Shown here: piece after piece, positions 27,901 to 38,545 of the stretch
How the letters are laid out: the number at the start of each line of letters is the position of its first letter
Numbering within the stretch: position 1 is the first letter of the stretch
Assembly (NCBI GenBank): GCA_025449115.1
Contig: JAHLKC010000074.1
Location: 124,001 to 188,000, forward strand
Reading direction: 5' to 3'
DNA length: 64,000 nt
Source of the DNA: Chytridium lagenaria
Lineage: Eukaryota > Chytridiomycota > Chytridiomycetes > Chytridiales > Chytridiaceae
Notes under the pieces: model-generated
The model's database searches: none
What the model was told of the DNA's origin: nothing
The model's input: only the letters and a program-made list of their open reading frames with translations
Made by a program: the position numbers and the translations under genes

Positions 27901-30612
27901 AATTGTCTTTCACTAATATGGGCGATTCCTTTGGAATACAGCATCAAATCGGCCTATCCTCTTAAAGTGGCGCCGACATTTGGTGTCGTGGCAGGCGGTG
28001 AAGAGGCCGTTGTGAATGTCTCTTGGAACCCGTCAGGAGGCTACGAACTCCGAACCCAAATTACTATTGTGACAACATTGGTAACTTTAACGTGATTGTA
28101 AGAGGAAAAGCTGCATTTCCTGAACTCGCTATCAAGAACATGTACTTGACTTTGGTGTATGTGCTGTGGGCCATTCTTACGCCGAAAAATTTACGTTAAC
28201 AAACAAGGGCAAGGTTCCGCTTCATTTCAATATACCGCCTTTGAGAGAATGTCTTATTCTGTATCAACGAATCAAGGGTACCTGAAAGTGAAAGAATCCG
28301 CGGATATTGATGTTGTCTTTAAGCCAAATGGGATTGGTCGCTTTGCGAATAGCTTTATTGTGGAGTGCAAGGGGATTAGTTATAAGGAGATTGTGGTGGT
28401 CGGTATTGGTGGTCAGATGAAGTTGGATATTTCTCCGCCGGTTGTTGATATAGGTATATTTAGAGTTCCGATTGTTTCATGTACCATCCCATTCTGACTC
28501 AGACCTTTGCAGGCCGCTCCCCATGTGACTTGAGAGTATTCCACGTCATCATGCTTACAAACAACGGTGATGTTACGCTTCACGTCGACTGGGAGCTCGT
28601 AGAAAACACAAGTATCACCCAAACGTGCAGCATCACGCTTCCCGATGCAGTTGTTGCCGCCAAGTCGTATTGTGCGATGTTTGTTTGGGGCGACGGCTCA
28701 TGCAGTAGGGCCGATCTCATCCGAAATTATTTTAAAGACAAAGGAAAAATCTTACAGGGTCCCTATATTCGGTAAGATTTTATTTTATTTGCACGAAAAA
28801 GATTATGTTTGAGTTCCGATTCGAATTGTTGTCTAATTGTTGTGAAGGCATTGGAGTAAAAATTGTACTTACGAACGTAGCCGTAAAATTTTAGAGAGCG
28901 AAAAACTCGCAGCAGTAAGTCTCATTATAGTTTTTTTTTTTATAAATACTTCTTATTTTATTATTATTATTATTATTTTTTTTTTTTTTTAAAAAGCATA
29001 CATAATTTGTGTGCGTTTGCTTATTACCCCTCTTCCTCCCATCTAGCTTACGGCTCCAGGCCCATTTGGTCGCGAAATTGAACCGCGGTCAGTTGAAGAC
29101 AACTTAAAAAAGCTTCATCGATCCTTCCTCGCAGACCTAGCAGTTATTGATGCTCTCGTCGTTGCAATGGATCAAGCACGAAGCGTCACGACACCCCAAA
29201 TTATCGAGATTACGGATGATGCTACTCCATCACGTGAGGATTTAAGCAGTAGCCCTGCGAAGAATGAAGATATGAATGCTGTGACGTTGAGCAACTCTGA
29301 AGGTAGTAGGACACCTGAGACATCAAATATTGATGTAGGGTATCAAATGCAAGAAGATATGGGGACAACAGTTGTACCGCGAGTATCCTCCGAAACATTG
29401 TCCGAGCAAAGCCAGGTTGGCAATCAGCTAGAAGACCTCAGAACCATACCATCGGCTTCTCTTCCACCCTCTGAAGTCTCAATTAATCAACCTCAAATCC
29501 GAGCCCTCCAACAATATCACGTCCAGCTTCCAACACGGTGCTTATGAACGCTTCAACACTCCAGGTGCAACCCCAGGTCCCACGCCCCCCCTCGCAATTT
29601 CCCCAGCTCCAGTCCCATCATCCATCCCCTACATCTCAGACGTTTCTCAACAAACAAACAATTCACCAACTGAAATCGATCCTCGCACCATCCCGCTCCA
29701 GCCTCCCTCCCAAGCTCTCCACCCCCTTCCTCCTCTTCCCCTTCAGGCAACGCCTCTGTCCACGAATCTGGTCGCAGCTCCGTGGACCCAACAAAAATTC
29801 CTCTCCCTCCCTCACTCCCCAACTCTATTCCCCCTCAGGTCGTACATCCGTTGAAGAATCCGGTTGGAGTTCCACAATCCAACCAAATTCTCTACCTCCG
29901 TCTCTCCCAAACTCTCTTCCTATCTCTCCAACAGGTGACCGCGTGCTGTCGACTTCAGATGTGGGTCTTGACAATACGTCGCCTGGTTCTACAGGGATTG
30001 CCATTGGAGAAGTAAAGGGTGATGAGGAGGAGGATGAAAAAAATTCAATATCCATTGATCTGAAACCGTACAAGAAGATCTCCCGGCTATCAAAATTCTT
30101 AAAGAACTTCGAGCACTAACAGTTGTGACTGGTTCTCAAAAGAAGGTTGAGGAATTGGCAGATTCAGTAAGTCCCATTTCATCTTTCACAATCTGACCTT
30201 TTTCAGTTCATCGACTTAAAACGTGAAAATTATGATGATTGTCAAACATGTGAAGAGGATCTTGTCGTGGAGAGATATTAAATCGCCATCATTTGATCGT
30301 ACGTTATTTTGTTTTCGTAATCTGATGAAATTTTAGGTTCGACCTCTTAACTTGAGCATGTTCACGGATATGGTTGAACCCATCTCAGAAACCGACATCA
30401 GCATGATTCTCCAACGCCCACCTCCCCTGCTAAAAGAAGAAATGGTAAGCTGGAAGACGCACAAAACTGTCCCTCTAATTACATTCGCGGTATAGACCAT
30501 TAAAGAAGAAAAATCGCAAAACAAACCTAAGCCTATCAAATATCATGAACATATGACATTAGATCGCAGTAAGCGCAACGCGAAAACTGTTGGATTCTTT
30601 CGCAACACGTGA
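18987..30612 (+). CDS. Giant multi-ASH-domain (HYDIN/CFAP47-like) flagellar protein, fragmented by frameshifts
   Basis: About 11.6 kb of conserved-looking coding segments in order on one strand, joined by a few GT-AG introns (for example 20277-20345 and one after 28771). The predicted protein would exceed 3,000 residues. From about 20,000 it is a string of beta-sandwich ASH (ASPM-SPD-2-Hydin) repeats, each with an FG..x(n)..F.I.N start: TFPDRIKFGFCPLSETRKS, then VDIGIFRVP near 28,440, DLDFGVLRVGTQRDFKVKLR near 23,650 and HCIDFGLVNTLSPKTLLFKL near 22,630. The N-terminal 350 residues (about 19,000-19,860) are of another kind, with KEASSVFPVDLNGALKENPA. The C-terminus has a Ser/Pro/Thr-rich linker (29,200-29,950), then ALTVVTGSQKKVEELADSF and NLSMFTDMVEPISETD, stopping at 30610-30612. 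Such proteins build the central-pair apparatus of motile flagella. The exact orthologue (HYDIN, CFAP47 or DLEC1) cannot be decided, and the true 5' end is uncertain. Confidence 0.7.
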
Positions 30613-31318
30613 AAGGTTTCAACAAAAGAATTATCTTTATATATCCTCAAAACCTTTCGTGCCTTGTGTTTTAGATTTGTAAACATGAATAGAAAAATTA
30701 AAGTGATTGATACCAGAAGAGGAACACGATATTTAGCAAAAATTACCTTTGTTTTACGAAAAAATGCACTTTCACCAAAATGTGCGCATTATGTTAGGTG
30801 TTTGCGTTTTGATAGATGCTTACATGCATATCTAACAATAAATTAAAACTGTATGAAAGAAGTTCACACCTATAAGTACTAGGTTTTCTGTTATTTTCTC
30901 TTCTCTTCACTTCTCCTTTCTTCTCGACTGTTTCTTTTCTTTCCTTTCTCTTTTTCTTTTCTTCTAACGATAGTAGAAATGAATGTTGTTCGGGCTTTCA
31001 ACTATCTAGTTTACCTTTTATTTTATACCTCATCTCTTAATTAGTTATATATTAATTACCTCTATAAGTTGTTTCAATAAAACATGTGTCGTTGTTTTTA
31101 CTTTCACTGAGCTCCACAAACCGCCTCTTGGAATTGAGATTGAGAGGGAAGAAAAATGCCGAAATAATAAATATGGATAGATACATGTAAATAGAATAAT
31201 ATTTCTGCTTTTACAATGTTGATGAAGAATACGAAAAAAAAGGTAGCAGCCAGCGGAGCATAACACCATGAAGTATTGTGAATTTATCAATATTTTTGAT
31301 GCCTTTACTCTGTCATTC
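30613..31318. other. Intergenic, no gene recognised
   Basis: AT-rich with a T/C-rich tract at about 30,895-30,965. One 60-codon open frame (30664-30846, +) is Lys/Arg rich and without features. Confidence 0.5.
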
Positions 31319-33317
31319 TCTAGTTAGCGTGATGCCGCGACGTGTTTTTATGCGTCAGCAGTTATAAGTAGTCTCTTCTCCTTTTCCCACGTGGTAATAA
31401 CCCTTTCCACTAATTTTTGAGGGTTTTGTTGAAGAGCAAGTTTGGTAAAACCTTTTTCTTCTCTTTTACTCCCTCTATAAGAAGGGGAGTTGTTTTATAT
31501 TAATGAAATTCGCGCGATTTTTGAACACGTTTTGGACGCATTTGGCCTCCCGATGTGTGAGTCCAGAGACGGAACGGGAAGCCCGTTCTGGGTCTTTTCT
31601 GGTTGGTCCTCCCTATTCTAATATTCGACGTTCCGCGCCTCTGCAGTAGCCGCTGGGTGACTCCTTTTTGAAGCTACACTTATTGGCTCGTAGTCGCAGA
31701 GCGTGAGATACCTTTGGTACTGGATCAACCCCGCCATACAAGCGGCCTGGGTCCCAGAATTCTCCTCCCATAGTTGAGTCAACCGCTGAGTCTCTTGGGT
31801 AACTACCTTACAACCAGAGTGTATCAGGATCGCTGTCAGTCCTTTTTTTAAACACTCTATGATGCACATAGAGGGCCGTTGACGGCCTAGTACTTACAGT
31901 GCACACCATAACAGTGGAAAGAACTATATACGTAAGCTGGACAGATTGGACGTTGTGAGAGCTACGACCCTTATCTGGAGCTCTCCAGGCGCAAGCCGCA
32001 AAGATAAGTAGGTGATCATGTTTCTATTAAAAAGCTCACTGGAGCAAAGCAATACGATAGAAGTTCCCAACGCTAATTTTCCTCGCTCCATTAATAATTG
32101 CTTGATACCTTTCAGTTTGCCTAAAAAAGAGTCAACGATGTTTAGATTCATGTACAGTACCTGCTCTTGGATCTGGATTACCGCTTTCATCTTTCAAATC
32201 TATGGCAAACATCATCTCTTGCACGCGTTTTCGCATAATCCCCGCCACTTTATCGTTCTCATGAATGAATTTGGTTTTTCTCATAAACTCTTTCTTTCCC
32301 CCCATCTTCAAATTCATACTCTTTACATTTAAAGATCCATCCGTTTGTGACATATGCACAGTGCTTTGATCAAAAATAAAATGTCCACCGTGTTCGGATG
32401 CCGCTTTTCAAAACTAGACATGCTTGTCTCCTCCCCTCATCTGAAAATCCTCCAAGCATACTTTTGCAGCCCGCACATCCTCATCTGTGATGTTCGGAAA
32501 CTTTTCGACTGGTCCATTCCTTGTTATCAGAGCCTTGGAAGTGACACTTGAGATGGGAGGAGGAATTGACGCTTTTTTGGCATATGTGACGCCGGAGATG
32601 GCCTCATGAGGGAGGTTTGTGATGGAGGAGGAATCAGTGGTTTTGGTCCATATTTGACCACGCGGATAGCCTCAACTATATTCTATATAAGCGATATATT
32701 AATAAACAACCATGCAGAAAGAGTGACCAACCTCATCATTGGAGTCCTCCATTACGCCGTGCATGTCATACAGGTCCAGAAGATCTCGCCGTGCTTTTCG
32801 AAGAAGAATGTTCCCAAACCCCGGCTGCACATGGCTCCCATACTTGGCCTTTCAAATACCTACGGCCTGCCTCAATTGTGTACGCCCCACAGGATTGAAA
32901 ATCCAACTGATTCGCCATAACTCCATTGCTCAACGTCTCTATGGGGTAGGTTTGATTCGTTTTGAAACACACACACGCAACAAGTGACGGTTGGATGTTC
33001 ATAAAGCAACCGGGCCTTGACGATGACGGGAATCCCACACTGTAGCACCCAGATCTTTGAGCCTCCCAAGTGCAGCGTGAGTTCAGCCGTCAGCAGCACC
33101 AGTGACTGTTTCCCATGTTAACAGGTGCCATCCATCGCGTAATATTGCTCGCTGATAATGGATCAGCGTGGTGTGCAAGAGGAGGGTTCTGGATGATGGT
33201 GGAATTGATGTACACCAGATCAGAGAAGTCTAGAGTATCCAACTCAAAAAGGATGTTGATGGCACCGTCATCAAACCATTTCCTTTTGTGAGTGTAGACA
33301 TAACGGCAGAATGTATG
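31319..33317. repeat. 2-kb direct repeat, copy A
   Basis: This segment is repeated at 41553-43558 in the same orientation. Both copies begin TCTAGTTAG.GTGATGCCGC and are almost identical; the differences I see are a few substitutions and mainly one-base homopolymer differences (for example GGA/GGGA near 32627 and CCC/CCCC near 33046). Outside these borders the sequences are unrelated on the left. On the right, copy A continues into the rest of the protease gene while copy B changes to other sequence. Confidence 0.95.
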
Positions 33318-33763
33318 AATTTGTTCAGCTCTGAATTGTAGTAGCCGGATTGCCATGATGAACTTGGCAATCGGTCTGTAAATTGAGATGAATCGCCAAC
33401 GTGTTCATCGTCCGTAAGCCCGAAATTATGCTGAAGATTCTCTCCACCTTTGGAACCCCAGCCTCATACATCTGAGGTAAATCAACTGCTTCATGGAGCT
33501 CTTCATTCATCCAGGTAAGTCAGCTCCAGCCATAAAGTCGTTGAGTGTCTTGAATCCTTGCTTGACTTTGCCAAGCTGAAATAGGAGGTAATGAGTCGGT
33601 TACTTTTCTGAGTTTTCTTCACGAGTGCTTTGTGGCGAAAGTAACTCCTTCTGGACTTCCCATCCCTTCGTCTCTTATTAGGTATTGTTAATGTAAGGTG
33701 CTGGAGCGAAAGGGGTACAATTAGAGTGGAAGTCAAGTTGGAATTGAACCAAACAGGCCACAT
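31618..33763 (-). CDS. Ulp1-like (C48) cysteine protease gene of a mobile element, fuller copy
   Basis: Read on the minus strand, the 5' part gives EELHEAVDLPQMYEAGVPKV and FDDGAINILFELDTLDFSDL, followed by the protease core: NMGNSHWVLL (catalytic His), then a Trp-Asp-Ser segment in a shifted frame (catalytic Asp, about 33,040), and QLDFQSCGAYTIEAGRRYL (catalytic Cys, about 32,860-32,910). The order His-Asp-Cys and the spacing fit SUMO-protease-like C48 enzymes, which many eukaryotic DNA transposons carry. Downstream exons (VAGIMRKRVQEMMFAIDLKD and a tail ending SHPAATAEARNVEY at 31618) are less clear. Frameshifts break the core here; the second copy keeps it open longer. The ORF at 33503-33763 is the most upstream candidate exon. 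Confidence 0.6.
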
Positions 33764-34225
33764 TAATATACTTTTATACTATTTTCGTTTTTGTTAATCT
33801 GAAACTGGAAGTCTATTGAAGGGTGGAATTTTCTTTCCTTCATTAGTATAAATGTTTCTTTGATATGTGGTATTCCTTCAGGGATGAAGGAAACACGTCT
33901 CCTTTCAACAGATGAAGGGAACTTGGCTGATTTCGCGTTAATCTTAGTTTTGTGTAACCTAGATTATTTCTAGATTTTGTCTAAGTGTTTCTTTTCGAGT
34001 ACCTTTTCAACTTCATACTTTCATGTACCCGTTTCACACCTACAATAATATATACCCTTATTCGATAGTAAACAACGATGAGTATATTATTGCAGTGTAT
34101 TCTGAAATGGTTAAGTATTTATATTGAAGGAACATTGTACGATAGAAATTAATAACGCGAATAAAGAGAGAAATATGGTTTAATTGTAAAAGTGTATTTA
34201 TTAAATTGGATGCTACAAGATTATA
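33764..34225. other. AT-rich spacer, no gene recognised
   Basis: No open frame of note on either strand. It separates the protease gene from the next minus-strand segment. Confidence 0.4.
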
Positions 34226-34600
34226 ACAGGTATGGGGATGATAGCATGCGTGTTTATGGCAATTGCATCTTCATTAATGTCTGAGTCCATGCAACTGCCA
34301 TCCGAACCCAATTCGGTTTCACTACAGTCCATCTCGGAGACTGATTGATTGTTATCCTTTTGATGACTATGCATGGACAGGCGCGCTTGCTTGGTGAGAA
34401 ACCTTCGCTGATGATAGCGTCCTTCGATGACGCGGAATGGTTGCGAATGTATTAAACGGGGTCAAATTAAGTGGGAAGCAATAAATTTTTTTTATCATCT
34501 CGATCGCTTTTACTAACCAGTCTGATACGCGAACCAACCACAGGAATGCTTGCGGTCGCTTCGCTTTGCGAAAACGCTTCGAATGACAACCTAATCATGT
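34226..34600 (-). CDS. Possible small unknown gene between protease and Crypton genes
   Basis: An ATG near 34598 opens MIRLSFEAFSQSEATASIPV to a GTTAGT donor. After a CAG acceptor the frame continues RRFLTKQARLSMHSHQKDNN and an acidic Ser/Asp-rich tail to a TAG near 34226. It has the same orientation as the flanking mobile-element genes. No family is recognised and the splice model is weak. Confidence 0.25.
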
Positions 34601-35162
34601 CAGTGCCATCATTTTTTAAAAAGTGCCATAATTTTGACCTGACAATTTAATTATAACAATATTTTGGTAATATCTCGGCCTACAGGCAACATTTTAAAAA
34701 TATTCTTTGTACGCTGGAAAGGTCTCAGTCAGTTACATCTTTTGAACAGAGAATATTTTTCAATCATGATGTAATATTTTGGATGAGAACCCGATTTGTT
34801 ACTTAATAAAAAAAATTCAATGTTTCGACTTTAGGTGGCAAGCGCTGTAATAGATTTATTAATAATTTTGCACGCTTATCGAATTAATCCTCACTTCAGC
34901 TCGCTCTATAGCTTGCCTCTATAAAGACGTAAAACAGGATCTCTCGGAATTCATTGACTCGCTATTACAAAAAAAATTGGGTAACTAGAGGGACTGGTCG
35001 GACATCCTTTCTGAAACGTGGAGAGGACAGCAAAGGGTTAAAAAAGGAAGTACTTAAATTAAGCGAATCTCGTTTTTATATTAAATGTTCTCATTGATCA
35101 TGGTGAAGGACAATAAAGCAATTTTATACAGCAATTTTTAATTCCGCTTATTGCATTTTTAT
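34601..35162. other. AT-rich spacer, no gene recognised
   Basis: I see no coding segments or structured repeats. Confidence 0.4.
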
Positions 35163-36946
35163 TCAGCTTGTTGCAAAGAAAACACCATTCAAAACACATG
35201 GGGTTTGCAGTTCTCTGATAAGCCTGTCAATTGTAGCTTTCTTCTTTGCTCGATACTCCTCAAGTCTTGGCCACATCATCAGGGTTTTGACCAAGTCTTG
35301 ATGCTGCAGACAAAATAAACTTCAAAGATCTTCTTTCTTCTCGCAAAGTGCTTCCGTTCTTTGTCGCTTTTCCTCCAACTAGAGCCATATCTTTCCTCCA
35401 AACCTTAATGGCTGGTTTGCCATTTAAGCCATATTTGTACTCCTTCCAGCGACGTTTTTTCCTGTTCATGAAGTAAACAGAGATATTGTCGGAGGGATCA
35501 TTCGGTTGTGAATCACCGTGATTTGCTGTCGTTGCAATTTGTAAGGGGCTAATGGGAGCTTGACTTGGCGAGGGTGCTGATAGAGTATCATTAATCTAAA
35601 TAGCGAAGGTGTGGTGCACGCACAAACGAGGTATAAAAAATAATTCTTACCTTGCGCGAAGGCGCTAATAACGTTTTCTGTAAACTCCTGTAGCACATTA
35701 GGAGAATGACGCATTGGCACTTGCAATTCTAGCACAGGTTCGTTGTGGATTCGAGCCACTCCAGAAAAGATGGCTGACACAACATGACCCACAGTAGCGA
35801 GGTTCGGAGTCATATCTTGGCGTTAACTGTTGGCGAGTTGCGATGAAAACCGTCACCTTAGACTCCAGTCGACCAAGATTTCCCTTACTTCCGTCCGGAA
35901 CTAATTCGTTTGTCTGCTTGTTCCCCTGCGCTGCAACGTTGGATAACACCAGTGAGTCCGTTTTGCTGGGCGCAACCTGACTCAATGTGCTTGGTGGAGC
36001 GGGATTGCTGATAATCTCAACTTCACTAACTTTGCAAAGGCTTCGTATTCAGGGTCATGAAAAAGCGGATCATCCCAAAGCGCATGTTCTGGATAATGCC
36101 TTTTATGGGTACAGAGTCTTGCAATATCACCTCCCGGAACCATTTTAAAGCCTATAAAGTAAGGTCAAACAAAAGAAATAATGTTTTTATCAACATACCT
36201 GCACAACATTGTTAAGTGCAATAGGCGTTGAATACAAGGGTCGTCCTTTTCCAATCTATCAACCCATCCTTCCAGCTCTGGGAAAACCTTGCGAGATAAT
36301 TCTTCGCTTGGTTTGATATTCCCCCGGGCAAGAAATACACACTGCATGGCCGCTACTTTTCGAATAAACTCCAAAGGCAGATAGGTTAAGTAACACGTGT
36401 CCACCACCCTCTGGTTCAATGCCCAGCAGCGCGGATAGCATCCGTTGCACTCCGCTCAATTCCGCAAACCTTGCACCTCCTCCACGCGCCAAATGCGTCT
36501 TTGCCCGAGACGTAACCCCAACTTTCTCAAATAACTTCGATACGCCTTCAAATGCGCGTCATACGATACTTCTAGTCCGGATTATGTTCGTTCTTCGGAA
36601 ATAGTTTAACCTGGAACCAGTTGTCCGATGCCAGGAAATCCAAAAACGTCTCATGTAAGCGGTGGAAGCGGTGGAAAAAGTGAAAGGCAAGTGCACCAAC
36701 ACTGCAGACCCTTTCATCGATGTGACGGCATGCTCCCATATTCCTTTGTTTTGCTGTATGTCGTCTCGAGACAAGACACCAACTACAAGTTGGTAAATAT
36801 AAGCAATATGTCAGTCTGAAAAGATGGCCAATCCACGAAATAATCGCTTCTTGCAATATGTAACGCGCGAGCCTCAAGATCAGTCGCGCCACCAATATAT
36901 TCGAATTTAACACAATAAAATGAAATAATAGAACTAAATATAATTA

Positions 36947-36977
<31 letters not shown>

Positions 36978-38545
36978 CGATAAAGAAATGGTAAAGTTGA
37001 ATTGCACTTACCATCCGCTCCACTGAAGTAACATCCACTGTGTGGAGGTCCGCTATATCCATGGTCCGGACATTATTCCCGCGGAACAAAAAAAAAAATA
37101 TGACATCAAGAGCATTGCGATGTCTCTGTTTGAAACACCTTGAAAAAGTGGAGTTAGCATCTTTTTGGGTTAGAAGAAGTAAAGATGAACTTACTACTAT
37201 TGGACCTCCAAGCGCTGTCCACAAGTTTTTGTAGGTCATCAAGGGTTGCGAACCCGTTGTTGTAGCTACCAATTCCACGGTCGACATTTTCTGCATAGTC
37301 CCTTGACTTACACTTGGTAGCATAGAGTTTGGTAAGGGTCTTAACCGAAACGTGGGAACGCGGATTCGGGCCTGGATCTCGAAGAGTGCACGTCTAATAC
37401 CTCAAGTTAAATATAAATCATATCATAATTAAATATACACAAACCTGCAGTCGCCACAAATCAGAAAGGGCAGCAAGATTGACGTCCCTATTCGCTCACG
37501 AGATGTAGACGCTTTTTCAAGCATTAGGTTACGCGTGTCATTTCTACCTCCAGTTCCATCCGCATTTTGAACTTCCAATGACTCATCTTCCCCAATCGTG
37601 TCCCCTTTGTTCAATCTCTTTTTGTTTTCTTCACCCTATTGCAAACTTCACTCCAAAGAAAAGTGATCCTATTGTCCGGCGGCACATGGTGTCGCCCAGC
37701 TTGACTACCATATTCTCTGTCGTACAACTCAGCCCATTCCTTCTGCTTTGGACCATACGCCTTTTCCGTGTTATGAGGTTGGGACTCCTGTGCAGCGTCC
37801 ATTATCATCGTGGAAAGTGATGACTGCAAGACATTTTTTTGGCTGGATTCGTACGGTTGGCGCAATTTATCCCCAGTTGATTGGCCAAAAACACTTTCCG
37901 GTAGGTCATCCTCCAAAGGGGCGCTCACAACGTTGTCTTGCAGCCTGGTATGCTTAGCTGTTGATCCTCGTGAGCGCCTCTTGTTTTGAATCGGTGATGG
38001 CAAAGGAAAAGACGCGAGGCTTGATGCATCCCTTGGTACCTTATTTTGTCAAGTTACATAATAGCGGTAAGTACTTGCAAGGGAAAATTGGAAGTTGAAC
38101 TTACCAATGAGAGGTGCTCTAATACAGTCAAATTTGACGGTTGCTGCTGTTGGAGAATGGCCCGTGACGGTGAGGCAGTTGCGGGGATGGCATTCCTGAC
38201 AACCACTGTGCTGGAGGCTTGCGGAGGAAGGTTTGAAGTACTACCAGCGGTGTCCCGTACCATGCTGACAATATCTTCAAATGCATCGGAGGTAGCAAGC
38301 GTGGTGGTCAAAATGGGGCATCCACATGCTCGGATGGCTGCCTGAAAAGGTCTTGCAGTTGGCGTTCTGCTCCCTGTTGCGATAGGCAAAGAGCTGGTTG
38401 TGCTCCGTCGCTCTGGAAGAGTTTTTCTTGCTCTCTTTGTTGGGCGTTGCGTTGATGGGGTCCCCGCAGGAGTATTTGCAGCCATGCCAAACATCTCGTT
38501 GGAGACTCCCTGTTGGAGGTAATGCCATGAAGTGAACATCTTCAA
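35163..38545 (-). CDS. Crypton tyrosine recombinase with Ndc10_II and GCR1_C domains
   Basis: Minus strand, several exons, with frameshifts. N-terminal part: a Ser/Thr-rich region (38545-38054), then a core-binding-like helix AYGPKQKEWAELYDREYG (about 37,720) resembling the AYxxKQxxW motif of fungal Cryptons. Next comes HRNALDVIFFFLFRGNNVRT followed by MDIADL (about 37,080-37,150), which matches the FxLLRGENxRxxELADLF block. Then ERVCSVGALAFHFFHRFH (about 36,640-36,700) and GARFAELSGV (about 36,460) with CYLTYLPLEFIRKVAAMQ (about 36,370) are the Ndc10_II (CBF3 subunit-like) landmarks. The C-terminus (KEYKYGLNGKPAIKV, 35,400-35,440) fits the GCR1_C domain, followed by a charged helix ending at 35163. 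Cryptons move by tyrosine-recombinase chemistry; Ndc10 is a domesticated relative. I did not locate the catalytic Arg-His-Arg-Tyr residues with certainty. Confidence 0.75.
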
